Assembly: GCA_020026395.1 (NCBI GenBank) | Contig: JAHHQM010000017.1 | Coordinates: forward strand, 1-24,759 | Length of the DNA: 24,759 nt | DNA from: Alistipes sp. | GTDB taxonomy: Bacteria; Bacteroidota; Bacteroidia; Bacteroidales; Rikenellaceae | Reading direction: 5' to 3' | Shown: in pieces, positions 15,901 through 23,796 of the stretch | Layout: each line of letters starts with the position of its first letter | Numbering within the stretch: the first letter of the stretch is position 1 | Program-made: the position numbers and the translations under genes | The notes under the pieces: model-generated | The model's database searches: none | Told to the model about the DNA's origin: nothing | What the model saw: only the letters and a program-made list of their open reading frames with translations

Positions 15901-16299
15901 TGGAGGTGGCGGGAGTCGAACCCGCGTCCAAACAGGGAACCCGAAAGTTTTCTACACGTTTAGCCGTCGTTTGATCCTTCTCTCCGTGCCCGGTAGCCGG
16001 CAACCTAACACGAAGCCCAGCCCCTAAAGTTCGCATACGGATCGGGGCGATTCCGCACACTATCTCTAAATGTTTGATACCCCGTTGATAAGCCGTTAAA
16101 GAGCGGAACAGCCTATCGGGATACTCGTCGTCCGACCTCCTTGGGCCGGTCGATTAAGCTAATCTTCCTTGAAAATTAGGCAGCGAGTGCGTAGCTATTA
16201 TTGCCATTTGAATTTTGAGTGTCGATATTTACGAGCTGCCACACAGTGCTCGACGTGCTTACAATCAAACTCTGCCTGCTGTCAAAACCAGGCACCCCC
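15901..16299 (-). ncRNA. ssrA: tmRNA (ssrA)
   Basis: 399 nt on the minus strand. The acceptor stem pairs GGGGGTG (5') with CACCTCC (3'), including the G3-U pair that tmRNA shares with tRNA-Ala. The T-arm GCGGGTTCGACTCCCGC lies near the 3' end, and CCA is not encoded. The tag frame ends GNNSYALAA-stop (16205-16176), typical of Bacteroidota tags ending YALAA. tmRNA with SmpB rescues stalled ribosomes and tags the nascent chain for proteolysis. The exact resume codon is uncertain: GGC at 16205 gives a 9-residue tag by analogy with related tags, while an upstream GAC would give DTQNSNGNNSYALAA. Confidence 0.95.
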
Positions 16300-16330
16300 G
16301 ACATTGTCGGTTTCCAAGTTCGTTGAAAAC

Positions 16331-16375
16331 AGTGCAAAGATACGAAATTTTTCAGAGTTTTCGTCACTTTGCACT
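16331..16375. repeat. 45-bp near-palindrome over the ssrA promoter
   Basis: The 17-bp arms (16331-16347 and 16359-16375) match at 15 of 17 positions around an 11-bp centre. The left arm contains the ssrA -7 box. The element lies 20 bp past the stop of the GlsB-like gene, so as RNA it could form that gene's terminator stem. Confidence 0.85.
16335..16342 (-). promoter_or_regulatory. -7 box of ssrA
   Basis: TATCTTTG on the minus strand, 36 bp before the mature tmRNA 5' end. No clear TTG occurs at -33. Confidence 0.7.
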
Positions 16376-16395
16376 ATTTCGACAAAATTTTTCCG

Positions 16396-16668
16396 TTACT
16401 CCCCTTCGGAATCCATGTGTGAACGCGAGCGTCCCCTAATCTGACGCGCCATCCACAGCAGCAACGCCGCACCGATTACCGTGCAGACAAATCCGCCCCA
16501 CGACCCCTCGGGGATCAGTCCGAGCAGCGAGAGGATCCAGCCTCCCCACACGCCGACGACGATGCCCAGCAACAAATTGACCCATAACCGCTGACGCGAA
16601 CCGCCCACGATCCAGTTGGCGATAAATCCGGCCGCAAGACCGATCAGAAGATACCATAAAATAAACAT
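16396..16668 (-). CDS. GlsB/YeaQ/YmgE family small membrane protein
   Basis: 90 aa. Three hydrophobic segments (about 3-19, 29-50 and 57-74) and the string LIGLAAGFIANWIVGG at the N-terminus define the transglycosylase-associated (Transgly_assoc) family. It is an inner-membrane protein of about 80-100 residues, often stress induced; a catalytic role has never been established and none is implied here. The frame is open well upstream, but that would start inside the divergent thioesterase gene, and homologues begin MxILWxLLIGLAAG, so the ATG at 16668 is used. It is divergent from the thioesterase gene, 136 bp away. Confidence 0.9.
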   Translation of the reverse strand: MFILWYLLIGLAAGFIANWIVGGSRQRLWVNLLLGIVVGVWGGWILSLLGLIPEGSWGGFVCTVIGAALLLWMARQIRGRSRSHMDSEGE

Positions 16669-16714
16669 AGTCGAAAAAGTTTTAGGTTTACAGCCAACAA
16701 ATATGCAAGAACCG

Positions 16715-16744
16715 TTCCTTTTCACGGGGAATATCGTATCTTTG
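16715..16744 (+). promoter_or_regulatory. Promoter of the thioesterase gene
   Basis: TTC (for TTG) at 16715-16717, 19 nt, then TATCTTTG at 16737-16744. The leader would be about 50 nt. Confidence 0.72.
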
Positions 16745-16804
16745 TTTTTCGGAGGGGAGAACCACCCCGAAAACGAATAGAAACCCACAAAAACACAAAG
16801 TACC

Positions 16805-17179
16805 ATGTTGGAACCAGGAATCAAGGGCGAAAGCCGCGTCATAGTCAGCGAACACAACACGGCGATCCGTATGGGATCGGGCGATTTGGAGGTTTTTGCC
16901 ACCCCCTCGATGGTGGCACTGATGGAGAATGCCGCCATGACGGCCGTTGCGCCCCACTTACCCGAAGGCTCGACGACGGTCGGCGCACTGATGAACACCA
17001 CGCACATCAAACCCTCGAAGGTGGATGCCCAGATCATCGCCACGGCAGAACTCACCTCGGTAGAGGGTCGCAAACTGACCTTCCGCGTGTCGGCTTCGGA
17101 CGAAGTCGGCGTAATCGGCGAAGGCGAACACATCCGCTACGTGGTCGATCGCGCGAAATTTATGGCCAAGTTGCAGTAA
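16805..17179 (+). CDS. FlK-like hot-dog thioesterase
   Basis: 124 aa, the size of a single hot-dog domain. Thr33 (VFATPSM), Glu41 (LMENAA) and His67 (NTTHIKPS) occur at the same spacing (8 and 26 residues) as the Thr42-Glu50-His76 catalytic triad known for fluoroacetyl-CoA thioesterase FlK. The ending EGEHIRYVVDRAKFMAKL is also family-like. It should hydrolyse an acyl-CoA in the cytoplasm. The fluoroacetate specificity of FlK depends on a lid and on residues I cannot judge, so a housekeeping acyl-CoA is more likely. It is a single-gene unit closed by a strong bidirectional terminator. Confidence 0.87.
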   Translation: MLEPGIKGESRVIVSEHNTAIRMGSGDLEVFATPSMVALMENAAMTAVAPHLPEGSTTVGALMNTTHIKPSKVDAQIIATAELTSVEGRKLTFRVSASDEVGVIGEGEHIRYVVDRAKFMAKLQ

Positions 17180-17194
17180 GCCGCCCCGTGACAA

Positions 17195-17240
17195 ACAAAA
17201 AAGCGTGTCTTCAGTTCAGAAGACACGCTTTTATTTTTTC
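17195..17240. terminator. Bidirectional terminator, thioesterase and porin genes
   Basis: The perfect 14-bp arms (17199-17212 and 17219-17232) enclose a 6-nt loop. The plus strand has TTATTTTTT after the stem; the minus strand has TTTTGTTTGT. Confidence 0.94.
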
Positions 17241-17255
17241 GGGGAAGCATTCGCC

Positions 17256-18437
17256 TTAAAGCACGGGCAGACGATAGATGAATCCCAGCGAGAAACGCAA
17301 CATATCGCGCGGAGTCACCGTTTCGGGCAGACGACAACGGCGATAGTTCTTTCCGCCCACATTGAAATAGAGGTGCATGTTGCGATCGCCCATCGGGTAG
17401 AACCCCAACCCCGCATCGTAGCCCCACGACGAGAGGTAGTTTCCTTCGGCAAACTGCTCCGAGGCCTTGTAAACCGATCCGCGGTCGTAGTAACCTTTCA
17501 GATGCAGATTCCATTTTTTGAGGAAACGGTAATTGAGGTTGGCGGTCAGCGTCATGTACTCCACATTGCGTCCCACGCCGTTCCAAATCGCGCCCTCGGG
17601 ATCGAGTGCCATGCGACGCACCACACCCAGATGATCGACCTCCGCACGGTGATAAGCCGCATCGAAATAGGCCGCCACCTTACGCGTCTGCCACTGAAGA
17701 CCGCCGCTTACGTAGAATGCCCACTTGTCGCGTGCCAATTCACCCGTCGTCAGCGCATAACGCATCTTCAAACGACTGTCGGCATACGAACTGTTCCACG
17801 CCAGCGAATAGTAAAGCGGCATGGAGGGCGCTTCCAAATCCTCGGACATCACACCGAAAGCCTCGGGCATCGAACCCTGTCGGTTGTTCATCACCTGAAG
17901 ACCCAACTGCTGGGTGGCCGACGGCGAATAGAAGAACGACACACCGTTCAGATAACACGATATGTTGTTGATAATGCCCGCATAGTCATACACATCGACG
18001 GGATACTCCTCGTATTCGAATCCGCCGACAAACAGCGCATGACGTCCGGCCTGCACCGCAAAGCGCGAATCGAACTGATATTTCACCCACGCATAGTCGA
18101 TACCCGACGAGAGGTTGTCCGTCTCGCCCACGCGCGAACCCTTGTTCAGGCGTTGCAGGTATTTGTAGCTGAGTTTCGGGGTGACTTCGCCGTGAATGTC
18201 CAGCACGATGTAGTCAAAACGGAAGGAGGTTTCGTCCCGTCCCGTCTGGGGTTTGGGGAAATTGGCGTGCAGGGCGGTACGCAGATGCAGATCGATGTTG
18301 ATGGCACGCGGCATCGGTTTTTTGAGCAGATGCTCCACCACCGAATGGCGCACGGTGTCTGCGTCCGCAGGCGCGGCAGCCTCCACCGATCCGACGATCG
18401 ACAGCAGGAGCATCAAAAGGGAAAACTTCTTGTACAT
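17256..18437 (-). CDS. Outer-membrane porin, OprP/O-like
   Basis: 393 aa when started at 18437. MYKKFSLLMLLLSIVGSVEA is a clear Sec signal peptide with cleavage after VEA. The rest has alternating beta-strand character and ends with an aromatic-rich strand (RFSLGFIYRLPVL), typical of outer-membrane barrels. The LFVGGFEYEEYP and SYKYLQRLNKG regions resemble Bacteroidota members of the phosphate-selective porin O/P group, though the length is modest for that family. The longer open frame (to 18518) adds 27 residues without a signal and would begin upstream of the -7 box at 18465, so it is rejected. The substrate cannot be inferred. Confidence 0.83.
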   Translation of the reverse strand: MYKKFSLLMLLLSIVGSVEAAAPADADTVRHSVVEHLLKKPMPRAINIDLHLRTALHANFPKPQTGRDETSFRFDYIVLDIHGEVTPKLSYKYLQRLNKGSRVGETDNLSSGIDYAWVKYQFDSRFAVQAGRHALFVGGFEYEEYPVDVYDYAGIINNISCYLNGVSFFYSPSATQQLGLQVMNNRQGSMPEAFGVMSEDLEAPSMPLYYSLAWNSSYADSRLKMRYALTTGELARDKWAFYVSGGLQWQTRKVAAYFDAAYHRAEVDHLGVVRRMALDPEGAIWNGVGRNVEYMTLTANLNYRFLKKWNLHLKGYYDRGSVYKASEQFAEGNYLSSWGYDAGLGFYPMGDRNMHLYFNVGGKNYRRCRLPETVTPRDMLRFSLGFIYRLPVL

Positions 18438-18464
18438 GGGATCGTTAATTTTTAAAATGATGTG

Positions 18465-18472
18465 CAAAGATA
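18465..18472 (-). promoter_or_regulatory. -7 box of the porin gene
   Basis: TATCTTTG on the minus strand, 27 bp before the start at 18437; the -33 TTG is not at the canonical distance. Confidence 0.6.
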
Positions 18473-18562
18473 CCCAAAATTTTGCAATTTTCGGAAGGAC
18501 ATTCTCCCGAAAAAGCACACCCGCGCCCCTATGCCGTGCGGGATAAAAAAATGCCGTTTTTT

Positions 18563-18592
18563 TTGGAATGTGCGAAAATTCACCTATCTTTG
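18563..18592 (+). promoter_or_regulatory. Promoter of tRNA-Gln
   Basis: TTG at 18563-18565, 19 nt, then TATCTTTG at 18585-18592: a perfect consensus, 22 bp before the tRNA. Confidence 0.9.
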
Positions 18593-18614
18593 CACTCGCT
18601 TACGAGCAATTGTT

Positions 18615-18685
18615 TGAGCTGTGGTGTAATGGTAACACAGCAGATTTTGGTTCTGTCGTTCTGGGTTCGAGTCCCGGCAGCTCAA
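18615..18685 (+). tRNA. tRNA-Gln(TTG)
   Basis: 71 nt. The acceptor stem is TGAGCTG/CAGCTCA, the anticodon stem CAGA/TCTG encloses TTTTGGT with anticodon TTG, and the T-arm has GGTTCGAGTCC. The discriminator is A and CCA is not encoded. Confidence 0.96.
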
Positions 18686-18689
18686 CACG

Positions 18690-18728
18690 AAAAGGAGAAG
18701 TCCTCATGGGGAACTTCTCCTTTTTGTT
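18690..18728 (+). terminator. Terminator of tRNA-Gln
   Basis: The 12-bp arms (18690-18701 and 18713-18724) are followed by TTGTTTT. Confidence 0.9.
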
Positions 18729-18757
18729 TTACGGGGCTTTCCGATCGGAAGAAGATT

Positions 18758-18787
18758 TTGAATTTCCAAATAAAAATGCTATCTTGC
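18758..18787 (+). promoter_or_regulatory. Promoter of the rel-ftsE unit
   Basis: TTG at 18758-18760, 19 nt, then TATCTTGC at 18780-18787, with the last TTTG reduced to TTGC. It implies a leader of about 115 nt before the start at 18909. Confidence 0.6.
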
Positions 18788-18908
18788 AGTGGTATTTGTT
18801 GCCCGCAAAACCCGCCGGGAAGCACTTCTGCGCAAATATTTGTTTGTCAAGTGCTTTTCCCCGAACCCGGGCAACCGAGCCTGTTACACGATTTAACACC
18901 TGCAAACG

Positions 18909-20801
18909 ATGGAAGAGGAATATACCATCCGGATCAACGAGAGCGTGGAGGCTCTGTTCCGCACCATGGAGCAGAGGGTCACTCCCGAAGAACTCGCCCA
19001 AATCAAAGCCGCCTACGCGCTGGCTTCGGAAGCACACCGCAATCAAAAACGCAAAACGGGTGAACCCTACATCATTCACCCGATCGCCGTGGCACGCATC
19101 GTGGCCGAGGAGCTGATGTTGGGCGCCAATCCCGTCATCGCGGCGTTTCTGCACGATGTGGTGGAGGATACGGTCTTCACGATGAAGGACATCGAGGAGC
19201 GTTTTGGCAAGGATGTGGCTTTTCTGGTGGGCGTGGTGACCAAGCAGAAGAAGGAACACTACGAAATGTCGCGTCAGCTGGATAATTTCAAGCAGATGCT
19301 CGACTCGCTGCACTACGACATCCGCGCCATCCTGCTCAAGCTGGCCGACCGCCTGCACAACATGCGTACGCTGGACAGCATGCAGCCCCACAAGCAGATG
19401 AAAATCGCCGGTGAAACGGACTATTTCTATGCGCCTCTGGCCAACCGTCTGGGTCTTTACTCGATCAAAACCGAGTTGGAGAACCTCAGCATGAAGTTCC
19501 GTTGCCCGCACGAATATAACCACATGATGCGCCTTTTGGAGCAGGATCGCCAGCAGTACAAGACGACGCTCGACTCCTTCACCTACCGCATCCGCACGAT
19601 TCTGAGCCATCTGGATTACCCCGTGCGCGTGGAGAGCACCTACCGTATGCCTTATAGTTTGTGGCGCAAGATGAAGAAGACGCACACCGACTTCCATCAC
19701 CTCGAACACCGCCACTTCACGAATATCATCTTCCCCGACGGCCTTCCCGCCAGCGAGAAAAACACCTGTTTGCAGATTTATTCGCTCCTGACCGATGTTT
19801 TCGAGGAGAAACCCGGCGGCATCTCGAACTATCTGGATAACCCCAAAGAGAACGGATACCAGAGTTTCCACGTGCATCTGCTGTCGGATCACGGCAAATG
19901 GGAAGAGGTACACATCAGCAGCGAGCGCATGATCCGCAACTCGAAACTCGGTTGTACGTCGAGCCGCACGGAGGACAGCATCAAACGCTGGATCGAGAAG
20001 TTCCGTTCGGTTTTGCAGGATATTGCCAACAACACTCAGGGCGACATTTTCATCGACAACGTCGTGTCGTCGTTCTACAACGATGACATCATGGTCTTTA
20101 CGCCCAAGGGCAAACCCGTCGTACTGCCCCAACGCGCCACAGCTCTCGACTTTGCGTTCGAGATCCACAGCCACGTGGGCGAACACGCCAAATACGCCCG
20201 CATCAACGGCAGTCTCTGCTCCGTGAAGACCGTACTGCATCGCGGCGACTGCATCGAGATCGGTTGTTCGGACGACTCCACGCCCCAACCCGACTGGCAG
20301 GATTGCGTGCTGACCTACAAGGCCAAGCGTTTCTTAAGAAACTACTTTGCCAAGTGTCCCCGCCCGCACTACCACCGTTGCCCGCTGTGTAACCCGATGC
20401 CGGGCGACGAGGTGATCGGTTTCCGCGAAGCCGACAAGACAACCACCGTCCACAAACGCGACTGCCCCGCGGTCATCCGCCTTGCGTCGCAGTACGGCGA
20501 TTCGATCGTATCGGTCAATTTCATCGGTTGCCCGACGATCCTCTACCCCGTGGCCATCCACATCAAGGCCGTCGACCGTTATCACCTGCTCAACGACTTC
20601 ATCGACTGCATCACCAACCGTCTCCACCTGTCGATCGACCGCCTGGAGACCTACACCAACGATGCCATCGTAAACTGCACAATATGGTTTGAGGTTCATT
20701 CGTTCAACGAATTACAGGACATCATCGCCCACATCAGCGAAATAGACGGCGTGGACGAGGTGCAGCAGGTAAAAGTAGAAGCAAGCAATAAAACGATATA
20801 A
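18909..20801 (+). CDS. RelA/SpoT homologue with degenerate synthetase domain
   Basis: 630 aa. The HD hydrolase half looks active: His57 (IIHPIAV), His82-Asp83 and Glu86-Asp87 (FLHDVVEDT), Asp147 and Asn151 (KLADRLHNMR). The synthetase half (about 220-345) keeps PKENGYQSFH at 312-321 and Glu333 in EEVHI. It has lost the usual signature residues: GRxKHxxS is replaced by TYRMPYS, the YDLxAxR block (catalytic Asp) reads LEHRHFTN at 265-272, RFKD reads GISN, and the IRT after the Glu is ISS. TGS (about 394-452, VFTPKGKPVVLPQRATALDF), Cys-rich (490-520, CPLCNPMPGD) and C-terminal ACT-like (about 547-622) domains follow. I infer a (p)ppGpp hydrolase lacking synthesis, working with a second Rel elsewhere. 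ftsE follows by 5 bp, suggesting one mRNA. Confidence 0.92.
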   Translation: MEEEYTIRINESVEALFRTMEQRVTPEELAQIKAAYALASEAHRNQKRKTGEPYIIHPIAVARIVAEELMLGANPVIAAFLHDVVEDTVFTMKDIEERFGKDVAFLVGVVTKQKKEHYEMSRQLDNFKQMLDSLHYDIRAILLKLADRLHNMRTLDSMQPHKQMKIAGETDYFYAPLANRLGLYSIKTELENLSMKFRCPHEYNHMMRLLEQDRQQYKTTLDSFTYRIRTILSHLDYPVRVESTYRMPYSLWRKMKKTHTDFHHLEHRHFTNIIFPDGLPASEKNTCLQIYSLLTDVFEEKPGGISNYLDNPKENGYQSFHVHLLSDHGKWEEVHISSERMIRNSKLGCTSSRTEDSIKRWIEKFRSVLQDIANNTQGDIFIDNVVSSFYNDDIMVFTPKGKPVVLPQRATALDFAFEIHSHVGEHAKYARINGSLCSVKTVLHRGDCIEIGCSDDSTPQPDWQDCVLTYKAKRFLRNYFAKCPRPHYHRCPLCNPMPGDEVIGFREADKTTTVHKRDCPAVIRLASQYGDSIVSVNFIGCPTILYPVAIHIKAVDRYHLLNDFIDCITNRLHLSIDRLETYTNDAIVNCTIWFEVHSFNELQDIIAHISEIDGVDEVQQVKVEASNKTI

Positions 20802-20806
20802 CACAG

Positions 20807-21544
20807 ATGGATAGAAAATACGTGGTACGCCTGCGCGACGTATCCATATACAACGCCGACGACCCGTTCGGCAGCCGCAAGCCGGAAGACCTGATGCGTC
20901 ACGGCGAATTGGTGCTTTCGGATGTGAACCTGAGTGTCGAGCCGGGCGAATTTGTCTACCTGATCGGCCGTGTCGGTTCGGGTAAGAGTAGCCTTCTGAA
21001 GACGCTCTACGCCGAATCGCAACTCATCGTGGGCGAAGGCTACATCGCGGGATTCGACCTCAAGCGCATGCGCCGTAAGGACATCCCGATGTTGCGCCGC
21101 CGCATCGGCATCGTCTTTCAGGACTATCAGCTGCTCACCGACCGCAACGTATTCCAGAACCTCTACTATGTATTGAAGGCCACCGGATGGTGCAACGAGG
21201 TGGAGATCCGCGAACGCATCGACAAGGTGTTGGGCGTGGTGGATCTGCAGAACAAGGCCTACAAGATGCCCTTCGAGTTGTCGGGAGGCGAACAACAGCG
21301 ACTGGTCATTGCCCGTGCCCTGCTGAACCGCCCCGATGTCCTTTTGGCCGACGAACCGACGGGCAACCTCGACCCCGTGACGGCCGACGGCATCATGCAG
21401 CTTTTCCAGGAGATCGCCCGCAGGGGTTGTGCCGTCGTGATGTCCACGCACAACACCGCCCTCATCGAAAATTACCCGGCACGCGCCATTCTCTTCTCGA
21501 AAGGAAAAATCAGCGAGGTGGACCTCAAAGCCGAACTGGCCTAA
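20807..21544 (+). CDS. ftsE: FtsE-like cell-division ABC ATPase
   Basis: 245 aa, a little longer than E. coli FtsE because of an insert near the N-terminus (about 16-33). Walker A is GRVGSGKSS at 54-62, the Q-loop is VFQDYQLL, the signature is LSGGEQQRL at 158-166, Walker B is VLLADEPT at 178-185, and the H-loop is His215 in MSTHN. The DYQLLTDRNVFQNL string is FtsE-type. With membrane partner FtsX it controls peptidoglycan hydrolysis at the septum; ftsX is not seen next to it, as is common in Bacteroidota. It lies 5 bp after the rel gene, an unusual pairing. Confidence 0.88.
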   Translation: MDRKYVVRLRDVSIYNADDPFGSRKPEDLMRHGELVLSDVNLSVEPGEFVYLIGRVGSGKSSLLKTLYAESQLIVGEGYIAGFDLKRMRRKDIPMLRRRIGIVFQDYQLLTDRNVFQNLYYVLKATGWCNEVEIRERIDKVLGVVDLQNKAYKMPFELSGGEQQRLVIARALLNRPDVLLADEPTGNLDPVTADGIMQLFQEIARRGCAVVMSTHNTALIENYPARAILFSKGKISEVDLKAELA

Positions 21545-21695
21545 TCCGCCCCACTTACAGAAAATCGCTCCCGCGCTTCGAAAAAAGCCGCGGGCAGTCC
21601 CGATTTCGGCGTATTATAGGACTGTTTCTTTCCAAAAATCCCGAAAAGAGTTTTCGGAAAGAATTTTCCCTATAAATAATATAGTGATCGAGGCA
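21545..21695. other. Intergenic region with two weak hairpins
   Basis: Between ftsE and the gyrB promoter there is a CCCGCG...CGCGGG pairing (about 21570-21598) and a 7-bp CCGAAAA/TTTTCGG hairpin with a GAG loop at 21641-21657. Neither has a good T tail, so termination after ftsE is uncertain. Confidence 0.5.
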
Positions 21696-21726
21696 TTGTT
21701 TTTCCCCGAAAAAATCACTACATTTG
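21696..21726 (+). promoter_or_regulatory. Promoter of gyrB
   Basis: TTG at 21696-21698, 20 nt, then TACATTTG at 21719-21726, 22 bp before the start codon. Confidence 0.82.
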
Positions 21727-21748
21727 TACGATATTTTAATCAGACGCA

Positions 21749-23707
21749 ATGAGTACCGAATTAGAAAACGCAAAGAAGCAAGGAGACGAATATTCCGCAT
21801 CGAATATTCAGGTTCTCGAAGGATTGGAAGCCGTCCGCAAACGTCCTGCGATGTACATTGGCGACATCGGTGAAAAAGGTCTTCACCACTTGGTTTACGA
21901 GGTGGTCGACAACTCGATCGACGAGGCGCTGGCAGGCTACTGCGACACCATTGACGTAACCATCCACGAAGACAACTCGATCTCGGTAAAAGATAACGGC
22001 CGCGGTATCCCGACCGACTACCACGAAAAAGAAGGCAAATCGGCTCTTGAGGTCGTACTGACGGTATTGCACGCCGGCGGTAAGTTCGACAAGGGCAGCT
22101 ACAAGGTTTCGGGTGGTCTGCACGGTGTGGGTGTATCGTGTGTGAATGCCCTCTCGATCAAGCTGGAGGCCGAAATTCACGCCCGTGACGGCAAGATCTA
22201 CCACCAGACCTACTCGCAGGGTAAACCGACCTCCAGTGTGGAAGTCATCGGCGAGTGTACGGATCGCGGTACGATCATCAAATTCAAGCCCGACCCCGAG
22301 ATCTTCCACCTGACGACCGAATACAAATACTCGACTTTGGCCAACCGCCTGCGTGAGCTGGCCTTTCTGAACAAGGGCATCACGCTGAACCTCTACGATT
22401 TGCGCCCCGACGAAGAGGGCAAGCTCCACGAAGACCACTTCCACTCGGAAGAGGGTCTGAAGGAATTTGTCACCTATCTGGACGCCACGCGCGGCACGCC
22501 GATCATCGAGAATACGATTTATCTGGACACCGAGAAGAACGGAGTTCCCGTCGAGGTAGCCATGCGCTACAACGATTCGTTCTCGGAGAACGTCCACTCC
22601 TATGTGAATAACATCAACACCATCGAGGGCGGTACGCACCTGACGGGTTTCCGTCGTGCGCTGACCCGTACCTTGAAAAAATACGCCGACGATTCGGGCA
22701 TGCTCTCCAAGCTGAAGTTCGACATCAACGGCGATGACTTCCGCGAGGGTTTGACGGCCGTCATTTCCGTGAAGGTTGCCGAGCCGCAGTTCGAGGGTCA
22801 GACCAAGACCAAGTTGGGTAACGACGAGGTTTCGGCGGCCGTCGATCAGGCCATGTCGGCCGCTCTGGGTCACTACCTCGAGGAGAACCCCAAGGATGCC
22901 CGCGCCATCGTGCAGAAGGTCATCCTGGCTGCCACGGCACGCCACGCCGCACGCCATGCCCGCGAGCTGGTGCAGCGTAAGACCGTCCTTTCGGGTGCAG
23001 GTCTTCCGGGTAAGCTGGCCGACTGTTCGAGCCGCGACCGTTCGATTGCCGAGATCTTCTTCGTCGAGGGTGATTCGGCAGGTGGTACGGCCAAATCGGG
23101 TCGTGACCGTAATTTCCAGGCCATCATGCCGTTGCGTGGTAAGATCCTGAACATCGAGAAGGCTCAGGAGCACCGCATGTGGGAGAACGAGGAGATCAAG
23201 AACATGTTCACCGCACTGGGTGTCACGATCGGCACCGAAGAAGACAGCAAGGCCTTGAACCTCGAGAAACTGCGTTACAACAAGATCATCATCATGACCG
23301 ATGCCGATGTGGACGGCAGCCACATTGCAACGCTTATGCTGACGTTCTTCTTCCGCAAGATGAAACCGCTGATCGAGAACGGACACGTTTACATCGCCAC
23401 CCCGCCGTTGTACCTGGTCAAGAAGGGTAAGCAGGAACGCTACTGCTGGACGGAGAAGGAGCGCGACGCCATTTCGGAGGAATTCGGTAAGGGAGTCCAC
23501 ATCCAGCGCTACAAAGGTCTTGGTGAGATGAACGCCCATCAGTTGTGGGAGACGACCATGAACCCCGACACGCGTATTCTGCGTCAGGTCACCATCGACA
23601 ATGCAGCCGAGGCCGATCACATTTTCTCGATGCTGATGGGTGACGAGGTACCGCCCCGCCGCGAGTTCATCGAGCAGAACGCCCACTACGCCAATATCGA
23701 CGCCTAA
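21749..23707 (+). CDS. gyrB: DNA gyrase subunit B
   Basis: 652 aa, the standard length for gyrase B lacking the large C-terminal insert. The GHKL ATPase motifs are YEVVDNSIDEALAGYCD and DNGRGIPTD. The TOPRIM motifs are VEGDSAGGTAKSGRDR and DADVDGSHI. QAIMPLRGKILNIEKA and the end RREFIEQNAHYANID favour GyrB over ParE. With GyrA it introduces negative supercoils using ATP in the cytoplasm. It is a single-gene unit with its own promoter and terminator. Confidence 0.97.
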   Translation: MSTELENAKKQGDEYSASNIQVLEGLEAVRKRPAMYIGDIGEKGLHHLVYEVVDNSIDEALAGYCDTIDVTIHEDNSISVKDNGRGIPTDYHEKEGKSALEVVLTVLHAGGKFDKGSYKVSGGLHGVGVSCVNALSIKLEAEIHARDGKIYHQTYSQGKPTSSVEVIGECTDRGTIIKFKPDPEIFHLTTEYKYSTLANRLRELAFLNKGITLNLYDLRPDEEGKLHEDHFHSEEGLKEFVTYLDATRGTPIIENTIYLDTEKNGVPVEVAMRYNDSFSENVHSYVNNINTIEGGTHLTGFRRALTRTLKKYADDSGMLSKLKFDINGDDFREGLTAVISVKVAEPQFEGQTKTKLGNDEVSAAVDQAMSAALGHYLEENPKDARAIVQKVILAATARHAARHARELVQRKTVLSGAGLPGKLADCSSRDRSIAEIFFVEGDSAGGTAKSGRDRNFQAIMPLRGKILNIEKAQEHRMWENEEIKNMFTALGVTIGTEEDSKALNLEKLRYNKIIIMTDADVDGSHIATLMLTFFFRKMKPLIENGHVYIATPPLYLVKKGKQERYCWTEKERDAISEEFGKGVHIQRYKGLGEMNAHQLWETTMNPDTRILRQVTIDNAAEADHIFSMLMGDEVPPRREFIEQNAHYANIDA

Positions 23708-23719
23708 TAAGTTAAGCCT

Positions 23720-23760
23720 AAAGAGGTTTGTCCCGCGCATGACGGGGCAAACCTCTTTTT
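23720..23760 (+). terminator. Terminator of gyrB
   Basis: The 15-bp arms (23720-23734, 23744-23758) have one T-G wobble and are followed by TT, with T5 at the end of the right arm. Confidence 0.93.
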
Positions 23761-23796
23761 CATACTGACAAACAAACGAATAAAACCCATAAAGCA

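Noticed and set aside
18438..18518. 27-residue N-terminal extension of the porin
   Set aside because: It would hide the signal peptide inside the protein and begin upstream of the probable promoter -7 box.
18729..20288. 519-codon open frame antisense to the rel gene
   Set aside because: It runs over the tRNA-Gln terminator and promoter region and the rel gene, with a low-complexity His/Val-rich product; a shadow of rel.
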